From: Baylisascaris procyonis
Taxonomy: Eukaryota; Nematoda; Chromadorea; Rhabditida; Ascarididae
Assembly (NCBI GenBank): GCA_037389465.1
Contig: JAZARR010000200.1
Span: forward strand, 1,130,001-1,194,000
Direction: 5' to 3'
Length of the DNA: 64,000 nucleotides
The translations under genes were made by a program, and so were the position numbers. The stretch's first letter is position 1, and the number at the start of each line of letters is the position of its first letter. Below, in pieces: positions 1-12,895 of the stretch. A model generated the notes under the pieces. That model searched no databases. It was not told where the DNA came from and saw nothing but the letters and a program-made list of their open reading frames with translations.

Positions 1-338
1 GTAGTGTTTGCAGGAATATGAAAGATAGAAGGGATGGATTGGTTGACGTAAAAAGAAACTTTTGGAGAAGTAGTACTTTATTAAGCACGAAATCGGTCGA
101 ATTCAACGAGTTTTTGATATTACCTAAGAGTGTTTAGCGTTTTGATGAATAGTATCATATGTTTTTGGCCAAATATTATTGTTTTTAAAAAATAGATTGA
201 AATTTGAAAGAAAATCCGAACAGTTTTACTGTTGTAATATTTTCATAGTAAGTTTTATCTTATAGTAAATCTTTAATAACTTTTACTTAATTTTTTCTTT
301 TTGTTTTCAATATAAATGGCTTATATTTATTATTTGAG
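1..338. other. AT-rich intronic sequence upstream of first visible PRKCSH exon
   Basis: No convincing exon is visible here. Because the gene that follows lacks its N-terminal half, this stretch is probably an intron of that gene. A GCAG at 10-13 could be an acceptor, but two of the three frames after it stop at once and the third shows no recognisable protein. Confidence 0.5.
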
Positions 339-3168
339 AAGAAGATGAGCAGAATTTTGATCGAATGCCACCTCCACCAACTCTTTCACCATCGTCACAT
401 CTTCGATTGGAAGATGCAATGCCCGATTATGATGATGAAACTAAGAAACTTATGGCAGGTTGTTGTTGTTTTTTCTTTCTTTCTTTATTATTTATTTATC
501 AGTTAATTATTATATTTTAATTTTAGATTATACCACTTTATAAGTAAAGTTTAATTAGGTTTTTTATAAGGTTTTACGTTTACTAATGTGAGGGAATGTT
601 CTAACAGAATGAATTTACTCGGAAAGAGATATACAACTACGAGAAATCCATCACATGATTTAATGGCAAATAGATATTTCTATAAGTTTGTGTTTTTTAT
701 TTGATGAAAGATGCAAATTTCCTCTGGAGTTGATTATAGGTGCTCCGAAATTTGCATTTCTACGGAAGGAGGTAGACTTGTAACTGAATGAGAAAAACGT
801 TAAAGGTAGCTCAGGTCTCTTGGGATATGTTGATAAGTGCATAATTTTCAAATGACGTCATAGACTTTGAAGGATGTTTTGTGGAGGGGGAGGGATATTT
901 GTGAAGGATTGCGTTTATTAACGACATAATTCGGTAATGGTTTCCAGAAAATAGCTGAATTTTTTTTTTATTGTGACGGTATCTTATAATAAAATTCTAA
1001 GCTTGAAGCGGTCCTGTTTAAGAGGCGGATGAAGCACGTAAAGCATTAACGGAAGTGAGCAATCGTATCGCAGAATTGGACTCATCTATAAGGTAATTTA
1101 GTTTTTTTTTTTGCTACCAGCTTCCTTTATTTGAATGATGATTGTAGATTTTTTCTAGAAAATTCAGGTTTTTTTCTTGATTGAGTTATTTATAGTAGTA
1201 AGTTGATCTGATTATGACCAATAATTACTTGCTAACATTATCACTTGTTTTGGATTTTCTAACTTCCGTTTTGTATATCCTTGTTGAACATCATAAATGT
1301 ATGTATATTTTTTGTCCCTAAATTATAAAGAATAAACTTTTGATGAAATGCCACTATTCTTGAGACGTTGGATATTCGAATTATTGTTGGGTTTTGTAAT
1401 GCAAATATATTCATGTAGGCTTAGCTTGTCGACTTCAAGCCCTGAATGTTTAGTAAAGCAGATACGATATGAGGGCTGTGATATTGGAGGACTCAGAGGT
1501 GGTACCGATTATCTGGTACGGTCAGAATCAACCTTGGTTGACTCACAGAGGTGGGAGGCGGTACAAACAGCACTCCTGGTCCAAACTCCAACTTCTGATT
1601 CCTGAAATTTTATAATGGCGGAGGGGGGATTAAATTATCCTGCCAGCATATTTTATTGTTCATTTAAATGAGTGGTACTAACATTTATTTAGAAAGTACT
1701 TTATGATTTTAGAGATGCGGAGTCGTATTTGAACGGTGATTTTGGTGTCGATTCAGCGTGGGCACCACTTAAAGGAAAATGGCTTGAATTAGATGATAGC
1801 CAGTACACTTATAAATTATGTCTCTTCGAAAGGGCAATACAAAAAGAAAAGAATGGACATATGGAAACGAATCTTGGGTATGCATTTCATTTCATTTCAT
1901 TTATTATATTATGATTCATTTCTTTTTCAACGTTAAGCATTTTATAAAAGATATGGTTAACCTTTATGACATTTGTAGCTGAATATTTATAAGAAACACA
2001 TTGTGTGTATCATCACTTGAATAATCTTTGTTCAAATAAAACACTTTGTGCCGTCATCGCCGCTAATTGCCTGGACGGTCGCGATGGAAATCAGCAGATA
2101 GAACGACGATGCAAACCCACTCTCTTAGATTTTGTGGTATCTCTATCAGTTTCTGGTGCTGTACTGGTTTTATCTTGTATTTTCTAGGCTATACTTACTG
2201 GAATGTATATGAAATGGGGCCGGAAACAAGGGAGGGATTTAGATATAAGAGTGCTGTTAGTTACAAAGAGGATAGGAGAGATTGCAGATCCGGCGAAGCA
2301 TCGAGGTTTTTTGACAAGTAAGGGAGGGGATCGTTTGTCGCAACTTCTAATCATACTGTGAATAAAAATCGTCGTTCTGTTGTTTCTTGCATCGCCGAAT
2401 TTGATGGTTGTGTTGAGAAAAAAGATTTAGGTGATAGTTATTGAAGATAGAGCTAGTAGAGAGCGGAAAGCACTATCAATATTTTTATTATAAGGTGAAG
2501 AGATCAGTTCATTTATCATTACTATATTCAAATTGAGGCCGACGGATTGGGTAGTAGTATTTAAAATTCAGTTATAACAAACATTCGACAAAACATAACG
2601 GTAGTGAGCGGCGAAACCGTTTCCTATATTTGTGTGGTGACAATTCGTTAGTAAAATTGTTAGTATATCAGTCATGCAGAATATTGGGATATAGTGAAGT
2701 GCCGATATGTTTCAGACCTTTGCAATTTCACACCTGGCAGATTCATTGTCCTTCTTTTTGCATTCGATTTATACACAGGTATCCAAGGTGGAGAATGACC
2801 TGTTTTCATTTCCCTATGCTGTGAAATAAGTTCGAAATTAACACAGCTTGCAAAAACAAATTAAATAGAGCAGTTAAATCAAATCCCTTTATTCAATGAG
2901 TTTGGATTCCGATTTATTTTTGTATTGCAGTCACTGGCGTGAGTGGTCGGGTGGTGAGAACGATAGGTACAAAGAACAGAGATATGACAAAGGACAAGGT
3001 TGCTGGAATGGTCCGGAACGATCAACTAGGGTTATCGTTGAATGCGGTGAGGAGACGGAGCTCGTTGAAGCAACCGAACCGGCCAAATGTGAGTATAGAT
3101 TCGTTGTGAGATCGCCGGCGGCTTGTCCGGATCCGGCGACAATTATCGATGTACATGAAGAACTATAA
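339..3168 (+). CDS. PRKCSH: Glucosidase II beta subunit, C-terminal part (5' partial, 4 exons)
   Basis: Glucosidase II is the ER enzyme that trims inner glucoses from N-glycans; the beta subunit recruits it to mannose-bearing glycans and holds it in the ER. Visible exons are 339-458, 1023-1092, 1713-1877 and 2931-3168, joined in compatible phases to give about 196 residues. The order is an acidic start (EEDEQ), a helical charged stretch (EADEARKALTEVSNRIAELD), then the MRH lectin domain. That domain contains KLCLFE, GQGCWNGPERST, VECGEE and AKCEYRF, so its cysteines and the Gln, Arg, Glu and Tyr expected to bind mannose are present. The protein ends in HEEL, a KDEL-type retention signal. Introns are 564, 620 and 1053 bp. 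The start of the first exon is uncertain: 339 (after TTTGAG) or 353 (after GAGCAG); an in-frame stop at 335-337 means it cannot lie further upstream in this frame. Roughly the N-terminal 60% of the protein is off the window. A possible AATAAA lies at 3906, rather far downstream. Family identity is recognised from sequence, without a database search. Confidence 0.9.
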
Positions 3169-6100
3169 AATGTGTCACTTTGTTGTACTTGATCGTTTCC
3201 TTTGCAGTTTTCTTTCCTTCCTTCCCTGTCCCCTCCAGTTTCCTTTCTCTGCTTCTATATATCTCGAACGCTTGTTCGGTTTTTGAATGTGATTTATTTT
3301 ATGCATTGACCGTTGAACTCGTTTTCAAGTAAGGAAGAAAGAATTGCTAGCTTACTGGTGTTTCGTTTCCTTTGCAGAACATTTTCAGGTTGTTTTGATA
3401 TCTATTCGTTATGATTATCTAGCATTCACCATTCATCGGGTCTCTCTCCTATATATTTTCCATTGCGATTTTATTTCCGTTATTGCATTGAGCTATAGGG
3501 GATGGGTGATTGACGCGAGGGGAAGGGTTGTGACAGGGTGGCACTAACAATTCTCTTTCGAAGAATGTCGCTGTAATCGTTGTTTTCACTCTTTATTTTG
3601 ACGAATGGAGTTTGTTTATGAAAATGTCTAAATGAAGTCGGTCGATGCGGTAATCAACTTACTACGCAATTGATCAATCAGCATTTCCATGATCGGCCGG
3701 CCTTCTTAACTATTTCAGTCACTGGATATCAACGGGATTGATGACACATAGTGAATGGGGATTAATTTTTGAGAAGTTCCATGTTCCTATCACTTTCTAC
3801 TTGTAACTTATACAAAATGTTTGTGTGACGGAACTTTGAGAGGCGGAGGGGGGGGACGAAGGAAAAAGGAAGAGGAGTGTTGGCTAATAGGAGAGAAGGA
3901 CTGACAATAAAAGAGGATAAAGGAGGATTAGTAAGCCAAAAAAGAAGACAAAATGCGACCTTGTGAACTCGAGATCCAGAAAGTACGAGGATCTAATGAC
4001 GCGGTAAGAGGGCACTTCTATGGCTTGATTGCTAAATCAGATATAGTTGATTACAGCAAGATCGAGTAGACTTTCTTTGCGATTGAAAATTCCACCAAGC
4101 AATTTTATTTTCATTGATGTACAATTATTACTTATTTGAATATCAATGTGAGTAAATATTTATGTGGTTATTATTAGTAATTCGATTACTTTAGATTTCT
4201 GGGTGGGTAATATCTATGATTGTTGTGCAAGATAAGGCTATATTCATTTTACAGGTATTTATTTTTGCTACTTTTGCATTAAAATATTCAATTGATTTAT
4301 TGAGAATAGATCGTATAGAGATTTTATTGTTGAGTTTTGCAAGTGAAAAAAAAAAAAAATCGCATAAAGTGTTGCAATTCCCTCATGACAGAGGTATTTT
4401 TTCGATGTTTGTTGAATTAAGTTGTTACCTCTTAATGTTGTTCTCGGTGAAGGGTTATTCATTTGTTCGTTTTCGTTACTTCTTAAACGGTTGTTTTTTT
4501 TTATTTGCGTTTTTTTATATGCAAATTTTGTCGAGAGTTGCATTTTCAATTTTTTATGCAAATTAGACATACACACAGACTCGAAGGATTTTTTCAAATA
4601 TTAAAGGTAGAAAAAATTATTTTTATGTTGGCTAGATTATCTAGTTTCTTCATGGTTCCCTCTGTTTCTCTCTGCAGCAGCAGCCCGGTTCCTTACTTGT
4701 GTGGATTTTCCATTTTTTTGTTACAATATTTCCTTTCTATTAATGGATTGATGGTACGGTAACACTTCCGTTATACGGTGACTTGCATTTCTCTCCACCC
4801 CTCCCCCTCCCCTTCCTCTCCCCTCCTTCTCCCCCTCCCTCTTCCACCCTCGTCCACCTTCGTATTTCGAAAATTTTGCATCTCACTTTTCTGACCCAAG
4901 TTTTTGACGAATTAATTAGCAACCCACTAAGTACCACTCTACGGAATTTAATTTACATATCACAAAACGCTTAAATAGGGGAAACAACCCTCTTCGAATC
5001 ATTGAGACTGCTGTGAAGAAATTTTTGTCAACTTATTGTGCATCTCAAATATAAATTGCTTATTGACTCTCGAATTGATTCGCGAATTTCATAACGCAAT
5101 TATAAACACGTAAATTAGCATAAATTAGCATAAACATGGAAATTTGCATAAAAATTCGTGCGGATTTTTCGTTAAGTTGATTTCACATTTTTGAGTGATC
5201 AGATCAAATCAGAAAACGATTCTTTAATGGAAGAAAAAGAATTGAAAAAAATTTGGTTGAAATAAGAATTAAATTAAATAGAAATAAATAAGAGCGCATT
5301 ATGACACATTTCATATGATCCGTCAATATTTTAGAATACATGACGTTGTACGCAATGAACTTGTAAATGATTTGGCTAAATAGTTAAAAGAGTTAGCATG
5401 GGGTAATATTGTGCGGTTATCGACAGTGTAAAATTGAAATATGGGTTCTCGAAACGATTTTAGGCAAGTGCTATACGAAATTTAAATGCTCTACGATTTT
5501 AGGCAAATGCTTAGTGAAGGATTTTTGATTCGGTTGAAAGAGTGCGGAAAATTTCTCGTTTCTTGGTGATTTCGGAATTCTTTTGGTTTTCAATTTTTTC
5601 CCGGTATTTATTTACCATTTCATGACGATTCTGTTACTGTGGAACACAGCTAGCTGGACCTCCATGTCTACTCTGATTTTTTGAAGGGGGTGAGGAGGAA
5701 GGAGGGTGAGGATTGAAGGTAGTAGGATTGAGTTGCCGTTGTAGGTTTATAGTGAGATGCCGATAGACTTTTGAGTGAATTTAGTTGCTCAAAGGATTGA
5801 ATATAGTTGAGGATTGAGAAGGTATTCTTTTGGTTGCTTTCGATGATCGAATTCGTTGCCTATTCGTACTCAAATTTTACGGAATGGATTTCCTTTGCGT
5901 GTTGTGTAACGAGCCATAAAAGTGCATTTCTAACGAGACAACGAAAAATCAAAACGGCATCGGATCCCTCCTATGTCACTCACGTCTTTATTTATTTCTG
6001 ACATGGATTTATTTCGTGTTGCACCACCGAATATAAGACACATTTTTGTTCGCGGGCTATGTGGAATCCCTTAGGGTACTGCGAAGTTTTCGCCTAGTTT

Positions 6101-6739
6101 TAGGGCTTATTTTTTATTGAAGACATACCACTGAAGGGAAATCCCAGACGATCGGGAAAAAAAATTGTTTTGCCTGAAGGATGCGGGATATACGCTGCAA
6201 TAATCTCTTTTCAAATCTAAATTGCCATTTGTAATTATCAAATTTCGCCGATTAAATGCACATATATCACATCCCCGATGGATTCTACGACAACGAATGA
6301 CGTAAATAGATTTGCAAGAGATAGTTAAGGGTAAGAAAGCGAAGACATCGGCGGTTTTGTTTTATTGAGTGTCCTGTTGGATTACGTATGTGCTTTACTG
6401 AATTAACCTCGCATAACCGTCATGTGCCAATGTAGTCATTCGATGCTGAGTGGATTTAGATTAGTGTTTCATCAACGGCTTTCTGAGAGAACGAGAGGGC
6501 AAGGAATTCTACAAAGATCCCGTGATACAAGTTACCTCGACATTATCACCCTAAGCTTCCCATATTTCTAAGGCGTTTCGACCCGCTTCCAATTTTGATG
6601 GTCATTGTTATCGACTTTGCTATCCTCCCAAATCGTCTTAAGTCCGGGTATGTTGTATGGCCAGCTTTAGGTGGTTTATAATTTAATGCTTGTTGTCTTG
6701 AATGCTAATAACGATTTTGTATGAATGAATGCTAAACAA
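3169..6739. other. Intergenic AT-rich DNA with low-complexity tracts
   Basis: This starts with the 3' UTR of the glucosidase II beta gene, with AATAAA at 3906-3911. It then holds T-rich DNA whose short open frames (for example 4216-4566) have skewed, low-complexity composition and no recognisable domain. A polypyrimidine tract lies at about 4790-4856, and a G-run lies at about 3848. The 10-bp word AAATTAGCAT is repeated in tandem near 5113-5132. I see no gene that I can support. Confidence 0.6.
4790..4856. repeat. Polypyrimidine low-complexity tract
   Basis: This is almost pure C/T on the + strand, with runs of CCCCTCCCC type. It explains the Pro/Ser-rich and Gly/Glu-rich open frames on the two strands, which are not genes. 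Confidence 0.85.
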
Positions 6740-6759
6740 ATATATATATATATATATAT
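6740..6759. repeat. (AT)10 microsatellite
   Basis: Ten uninterrupted AT dinucleotides form a simple sequence repeat. Confidence 0.95.
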
Positions 6760-6874
6760 GCATCTACCAGATACATCTTTGAAGGTATTCTTTTATGTTC
6801 GTTGTTCATTGCTATAGGATTTACAAGCTTATAGGTGTAATTTTTGTGTTAAGTTAGTAAACGGTACTTACCCT

Positions 6875-6889
6875 CCCCCCCCCCCCCCC
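6875..6889. repeat. Poly-C run of 15
   Basis: This is a homopolymer of 15 C. Similar C-runs occur near 11106 and 16863, and G-runs occur near 3848 and 20536. The exact lengths may be unreliable because homopolymers are error-prone in sequencing. Confidence 0.85.
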
Positions 6890-6999
6890 TCTGCTCTCCA
6901 ATTTTCGTTGAGTAAGCAATAAGCAAGGTTGAATAAGCAAGAAGTTACGCTCGAGAAAGCATTTAAATTAAATTGAATGAGACGGCGGCTCACTAGATT

Positions 7000-7015
7000 A
7001 GCATACTAGTATGCT
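7000..7015. repeat. 16-bp perfect palindrome
   Basis: AGCATACTAGTATGCT reads the same on both strands. There is no other evidence of function; it could be chance or a regulatory dyad. Confidence 0.6.
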
Positions 7016-7141
7016 TAAGTAAGCAAACAATCGGGTACGTTTCAGCGGTTTTTTTTTTTTAATCTCTGATAGAAAAAAATGCGTTATTTACGTTGAGCAA
7101 AAGAGAATTTTTTTTTTTTCTTTGGGGATTGATTGCATATT

Positions 7142-7335
7142 CTAATTTTTTTCTTCAACTATTCTTTCTACATATAGCCATGCATTCATTTCGCACTGGG
7201 CTTCTCTGATTCCTTGATTCATTCGGCGAATAGCAGGGAGAGAAGGCAATATCCTTTCCATCCAGGTGCGAGGGGGAATCGCCTTTAGCAATATGAAGTC
7301 GTTCATGAGATCCAGGCAAGCACGGATGTGGGCTG
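7142..7335 (-). CDS. Possible terminal exon of an unrecognised minus-strand gene
   Basis: On the minus strand a plausible acceptor (TTTGTACAG) lies just before 7335. It is followed by 64 codons ending in a stop at 7142-7144; the open frame itself runs back to an ATG at 7426. The local GC content is clearly above the surrounding AT-rich DNA, as in the real exons of this window. The peptide is not low-complexity and includes LLKAIPPRTWMERILPSLPA. I do not recognise a family and could not find partner exons. It may be a last exon, a pseudogene fragment or chance. Confidence 0.3.
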
Positions 7336-7426
7336 CTGTACAAACTTTAACGGAATAGTGAGGGTAAGTAGGATTTGCATGTGGGGTTCCTAGAGCGACT
7401 AAACTTTTGGAAGAGGCATGCCTCAT

Positions 7427-9073
7427 GGGAGAGGGGAAGGAGAGGTGGGATGCTTCATGTATGCTAATTCTACGGTAATCTCTTTCCCGGATATCTGCTA
7501 AAGTTCACGTTTATCGTTTTTTATTTACAATCCGAAAAGAGTGATTTTTATGCTTTTATTCGTTATGAATAGCTTTCAAATATTACATTGTATTATAAAT
7601 GAGTTCCACTTTCCAATGGTATTGCAGCAGCTATAATCTAAGTTTAATTATCGATCAAATCTCATCGAAAAACAAATCCAGAAATTTATAATTTTTCTGG
7701 ATATAGGGATTTCTGGATATCTCTGATATGATAACGCTATCAATCACTGTTGTATTTTTAAAACCAATGATACGTGATTTAGGAAGTTTTGAAATATCGC
7801 GGGCTTGATTGCAAAAAAAAAAAGAAAAAGAAAGTTTTTAGATGTAAGCATCGCGATAGCCTCATGTCACTCTCAATTATTGAATTGTCGCGTTTAAATG
7901 ATGGCAACGCCCCATCAAGCACTATAGCAAATATAAGCCATAATCCAGCATCCCTCTCGGATGTGATTTACATACTTCTTTTGTGAATTTTTGAATATCT
8001 TTTTTCTTTTTAGTAAATTTAGTTTAATAAATTTTAATTGTTTTTTTTTTTTTTTTGAAATATTTGAATTCGCTTTTCGCTAATATTTCGCTAAAATAAT
8101 TTTTTTTTCGCTAATATAATTTTTAAAATTATTATTTTATGCGTTATTCTAAATGATAAAATTTGAAAGATATCTTTTTGGATATATATGGATTATACCT
8201 GTAGTTATGCTTTATTCCATAAGGGAAACAATAAAAGCTATGTTGTTCATGTAGTTTAATTAATGAATTCAATGAGCTTCATTGGTTTTTGTTATTAAAG
8301 CCTATTATTGGCAGTGCGATCAGATAGGGTGACTATGTGGTAGGCATTTTCGAGCCGTGAAAGGAAACTGTGAATTGTATCAGTAAAAGTACGTAGAACA
8401 TGGTTTTCCAGAACGGTTGGGTAGTTGCGTTGAATGCGAAGGCATTTTTCTCCTCCTCTCTAGCTTTACCCCCTCCCCAACACCCCACCAACTGCCATCC
8501 ATCCTCTCCCTTCATTCCCTTAATGCTTTCCTTTCGTATAAACCAACCGTTTATAATATCTTTTTTTTTTGTAAATTATTGAAAAAGTTCGCAAGAAAAA
8601 GAATTTAAAAAAATGTTGGAAGATTTAGGAAAATATTTGAAACACCTAAACGATAGTGGAATTGTGATTGTCGATGGGCAGTTGTGTTTATTGTTGTGAT
8701 GGTCATTTGGTGGTCATTGCGTGACTGGCATCAATTTATTCATTGCCACACTTCTTTTGGAAGCACATCACCCTTCATTCCAAAGATGCAGAAATTTTGC
8801 TTTCGCTCTTCAATAGTATCCCTATATGATGTCGTTGTAATATACCTTACTAAGTAACTATTATCACTGACTTGTATAAAACATTAATTAGGTAGGAATA
8901 ATTTTTAACATTCAATTAGACGCATTTTATTGCAAATCATTTTTGATACGTTGGCACTTTGAGAAGGCGCAGTGAAATAATTGGGTGATCCCCTCTAGCA
9001 TCTTTCACGTTGACCTATGAAATTTGAAGACAATTATAGGCACTCAAGGGTGTCAACAATTTTGCTTGCGTTT
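7427..9073. other. Intergenic AT-rich DNA
   Basis: This has long T-runs (for example 8040-8056) and short open frames of low complexity. I see nothing here that I can support as a gene or RNA. Confidence 0.6.
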
Positions 9074-9161
9074 ATACCGGTCCAGCTTCCATTTTATATT
9101 GGTTCGACCTTCTTTTTACACCGGTGTGAATTTCGTTTAATACCAGTCGGCTGTCAGAGAG
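9074..9161. repeat. Degenerate 22-bp minisatellite, about 4 copies
   Basis: Units begin at 9074, 9096, 9118 and 9140. Each opens with an ATACCGGT-like word (ATACCGGT, ATATTGGT, ACACCGGT, ATACCAGT) followed by a pyrimidine-rich half. The block and about 45 bp before it resemble 21197-21274, so this is a dispersed repeat family. Confidence 0.65.
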
Positions 9162-9354
9162 GCAAGTCATTTATAGTGGGTTTGTATCTGAGTAGACTCA
9201 CAGTGAATTTGAGGGCATTATTTTGCATATATATTACTTGATCGTAAATTATGAAGTTGCTTGATCAAGTAAATTATATGCATAAATATTTACCGTAACA
9301 TGATCTGTGGAATGCTTCCTCACTTGTTTCGTATACTAGTTTATCTTTTTCCAG

Positions 9355-9840
9355 GTTTTCAATGGTTTGAATTTACCGGAAAGAAGAACTAGGGTGATGA
9401 AATCGTTGCAGTTATTATTACAGGTGTAATGAAGCTTATTGCATTATAAATAGGTGCAATTTATTACAAAATAAGATAACTCTATATGTGCACTTTTATC
9501 CCTTTTGGTCGATATCTTTCTACAAGTAGTAATGGGATGCATTCGAGAAACGAAATGTTTCGTTGAGCTCACTCTACTGCATGTGCTTACTTTCACATAA
9601 AAATGCATTTTTAAACGTTTCATCGTTATTTTTGGATGTTTGAGCAAATTATCTGCACTAATCGACAATCGATAGTGCGTATTTTCAATGAAAATATTCA
9701 TTTTAATATGGGCCAAACAGTTAGTAAAAATATTATAATTGAGTTATTTCGCAGAAGATGATAGGTCGAAATAAACTCGGGTCCACAAGACAACGGACTC
9801 TATTTATTCATGTCCAATTTCACTACGATAACTTCTATAG
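9355..9840 (+). CDS. Possible exon pair of an unrecognised plus-strand gene
   Basis: Candidate exon one is 9355-9423, after TTTTTCCAG and before CAG|GTGTAA, and encodes 23 residues including NLPERRTRVMKSLQLLLQ. Candidate exon two is 9755-9840, after TTATTTCGCAG and before TAG|GTCTTA, and encodes 28 residues including KLGSTRQRTLFIHVQFHYD. Both are phase 0 at their shared junction, so they join without a frame break. A third piece at 10068-10133 would also fit in phase. Against this, GC content is only about 37%, the donors are weak, and I recognise no family. Confidence 0.25.
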
Positions 9841-12143
9841 GTCTTAAGCTAAAACTTGTGTTAGATTGAGAAGTTAAAAAATAACAGTATGCGCTTTTTA
9901 CAAAGTTGTTGCAACTATTTGCAGAAGGCATAAATTGTGAAGGAAGTGGATTACTCTGTATAAGTATTGCTGTGTCTTATAAATTCCATTATTTTTTATT
10001 TTATATTTAATTATTTTATATACTTTCGTTTTTGTTGCTTAAAAAATTTTCTAACTCTTTTGCATAGGTTTCGAGAATATGAAAGCATTTTGAATCAACA
10101 AAATTTCGTTATGCTCTTCATTAACATATTCATGTGAATTGCTCCTTTCACAGTGAGTCTTTTTTCTTAGCCGAAAGACCAACGTAAATAATCGAGAAAT
10201 TAGTTTGATTTAGGATTGATTGGAGATGACGACGAGCAGTCTTGAAGCAAATTGCAAAATTACCAAAAAAAAGGCAATCTACTGAATTCAAACATAATTT
10301 AATAGGGTTTTCATTGAAATTATTATTGATGTTAAAATGGATTTCACCGCAATGATATTTTTTGTTCGCTTTTGCGAATTTCTTTTATAAAAGTGCATTA
10401 TGCTGATGACTTCCTTGTTTGCGTATATTTATGTGCGTATAGTTGTCTGCTTCTTCGACAATCTCAACATGGGGCGTCGAAATTTGTGACTGAGAAATTT
10501 AGCTAGAGTATAATAACACTAAAGTAGGGTCTTTCATTGTTGAAGTTCGAAAGATTTTATAAATTTTTGAGACTCTCAGAAATTTGCATACATTTTACAG
10601 CGATTCGGGTTTAATTTAGATCAATTTCAGATCATAGAAAATCTTTGATTTTATTAGATTAAGTGGAAATTTGTAGAGTTTTGAAATTTGAATATTTAAC
10701 CAATATCACGTGGGGGAATGTTAGTGCTCTTGAATTTGCCAAAACGTGAACGAAATTTTTTTCTTAGTTGCTGTAGCTATAAGTCTGCACTAATATATAG
10801 ATTAAAGTTCGTCATATAGGTAAACTTACGACTCGAATTTCTTTAAAATTTCATTTTTGGCCACTTAGTTGGAAATAGGAACGAAGATGTTTAATCGCTT
10901 TAGGATAATCTGGCAAAAATTCCGTATATTCGTATGTAAAAGTATGTGAACTCTTTAGCATGCTTATCAATATAAATTTTATTTTATTTTATTTTATTTA
11001 TTTTTTTTGAAATCAAAATGTAGTGAAATTCTCTTCTTCCTCCTCCTCTCCCTCCACTCCCTATCGTCGAATCTTTTGCCATCCTTCCTCATCCCTCCCC
11101 ACCCACCCCCCCCCCAAAAAAAAAGAAGAAATGGTCACATAAGAAATTTTTCCAGCAAATGAATGATAATAGGCTTATTGAACTACGATGTTTTACTATT
11201 CATAAAGTGATTTCATTGGCATCTACTGTATCCAAGATATGAATATTTCAAAATAAGGCATTTGCATTTATTATAAATCCTGTCCTTTGGGCATGGCTAT
11301 CCATAACGTCGGATACTGTACTTAGCCAAAATAACCGCAAAGTAACCTTTCAGATAGCACATGGTGATGTATTTTGAATGTAAAACAATAAACAGTCACC
11401 TTTTTATGGTATGAGGTGATGCACAACGCTTATTCAAACATCGTACACTTGTCGGAATGGAATTTGTGCGGGGGAGGATCAATGCTCACTCTACAAGCAT
11501 ATCCCACTAACTGTAGTGTGCGATTTCACCTTTTTTTTTCAGGTTTCCGGAAAAGTTCCGAATCCGGAAAATTTTATGTATTAGCAAATAAACAAATTTC
11601 ATTACTTTAATTGTTTAAAAACAGCGCTATCCGTTCGTAGATGTGACGTTTATTTCACTTTTCACTAGTGTTATATATTGCGTAACATATTGCAAATCAG
11701 ACTTTCTGAATTTCAATATGAAGTGTCGTTAGATTTGTGTAGGAACTGAAGAAACTGAGCTTATTGTCACTGAAGTTCAAATTGTGCTCTCTTTAATTCC
11801 CATTGCGGTACTCGTGGAGTCAAATCGGAGTCAAATAGAGCTTGTCTCCAGAGGTTTTCCGAATTGGGAAGAATTCTAAACTGTAGCAGGAATAAATGTC
11901 CATTTATGTGTTTGTCAGCATATGGTAAGTGCTTGTGTTAATTAAAATTTTTAATCTAACGCAGTCCTTTCTAGTTGAGAAAGTGAAATACTTGGAACGT
12001 TGAGGATGAAGGGTTGGTAGAGTTTTATTGCCAGCTGCGCTCCGTGTACGAACGACAAAACATCGAATCGACGCAAATGAAATAAGACCTAAACTAATGG
12101 CATTCATACAAATGTGACTAGTTTAGAATAGTGCAGCCTTCTG
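9841..12143. other. AT-rich DNA, no supported gene
   Basis: This stretch contains T-rich sequence, a C-run followed by an A-run at about 11106-11124, and a strong acceptor-like site (T-run plus CAG) near 11541. The frames after that site are short, and none can be assigned. Confidence 0.55.
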
Positions 12144-12247
12144 CAACAAGTCCATTCGAGACTTCAAATTCTAGTGCTGAGCACATAGATTTTTCCAACA
12201 AGTCGATACAAGACCTCTATCTGTAGTTCTGGGCATATGAAGATTGA
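12144..12247. repeat. Two degenerate tandem copies of a 52-bp unit
   Basis: The copy at 12144 (starting CAACAAGTCCATTCGAGAC) and the copy at 12196 (starting CAACAAGTCGATACAAGAC) align along most of their length with a 52-bp offset. Confidence 0.6.
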
Positions 12248-12460
12248 GCACTAAAGTGTGTTTGCAGAATATTTTAGTGAGCTTCGCAGTGCAAAACTTT
12301 GAAAATGATTCATAAGAAAGTCATCTATACGAGTGTTTCTCTCAAATAGCTTCGTTGAATAAACATCTCACAATGGGTCATAAGTTTGTTGTTAAAAAAA
12401 TTTGCATAGGAAATTCCGATATGTTGACATTTTTTGTTTCGTTGAAAATGTTCGCTGTCT

Positions 12461-12895
12461 GTAATACTCATCTTACGATTGGTTTAGCATTAAATAAATA
12501 TTGCTGTGTGTGTGCTATCGCTTCTAGTACGGTCGCTTTGACCGCTTATACTAAAATTATTGATCATCGCTCTTCAATACTGTATTTATCAGCAGTGCAT
12601 TTAGTTCATAACTTTGTGTGATAATATTATATTATCCTATGTCTTCTTCATTCCTTCTTTCACCCATACACTTGTAACGGAACTTCCAGTTTCTGTATGA
12701 GTACGAAAATTCTGTTCTAGTATTTTAATTAGTATTTTGTCCTGAGAATATTTCAGTTAGCTTCAAATGTTATTCATATTAGTTCGATAGGTCAAGCATT
12801 AAACACAGATCAAATAAATATTGCTCTACGTGTTACCGCGCTTAGCGCGATGCAGTCAACATCACTCAGATTTATCGATTATCAACCATCATCTC
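12461..12895. repeat. Diverged direct duplication (about 120 bp, two copies)
   Basis: Segments at about 12461-12585 and 12768-12895 share an ordered series of words. These are a GATTGGT/GATAGGT motif, then (T/C)(A/T)AGCATTAAA, AAATAAATATTGCT, and finally ATTGATCATC/GATTATCAACCATC. The second copy is open after a TTTCAG at 12751-12756 (phase 0, including IGQALNTDQINIALRVTALS, stopping at TGA near 12914). The first copy shifts frame about where the two diverge. This may be an exon-sized duplication or a non-coding repeat. Confidence 0.4.

Noticed and set aside
3700..3840. Alternative last exon of the glucosidase II beta gene after TTTCAG at 3720
   Set aside because: It starts with TCACTGG like the true last exon, but the rest does not resemble the MRH domain and ends after 28 codons.
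4216..4762. Plus and minus frames of 116, 109 and 85 codons
   Set aside because: The Phe/Leu- and Lys/Asn-rich composition follows from T-rich DNA, frames overlap on both strands, and no domain is visible.
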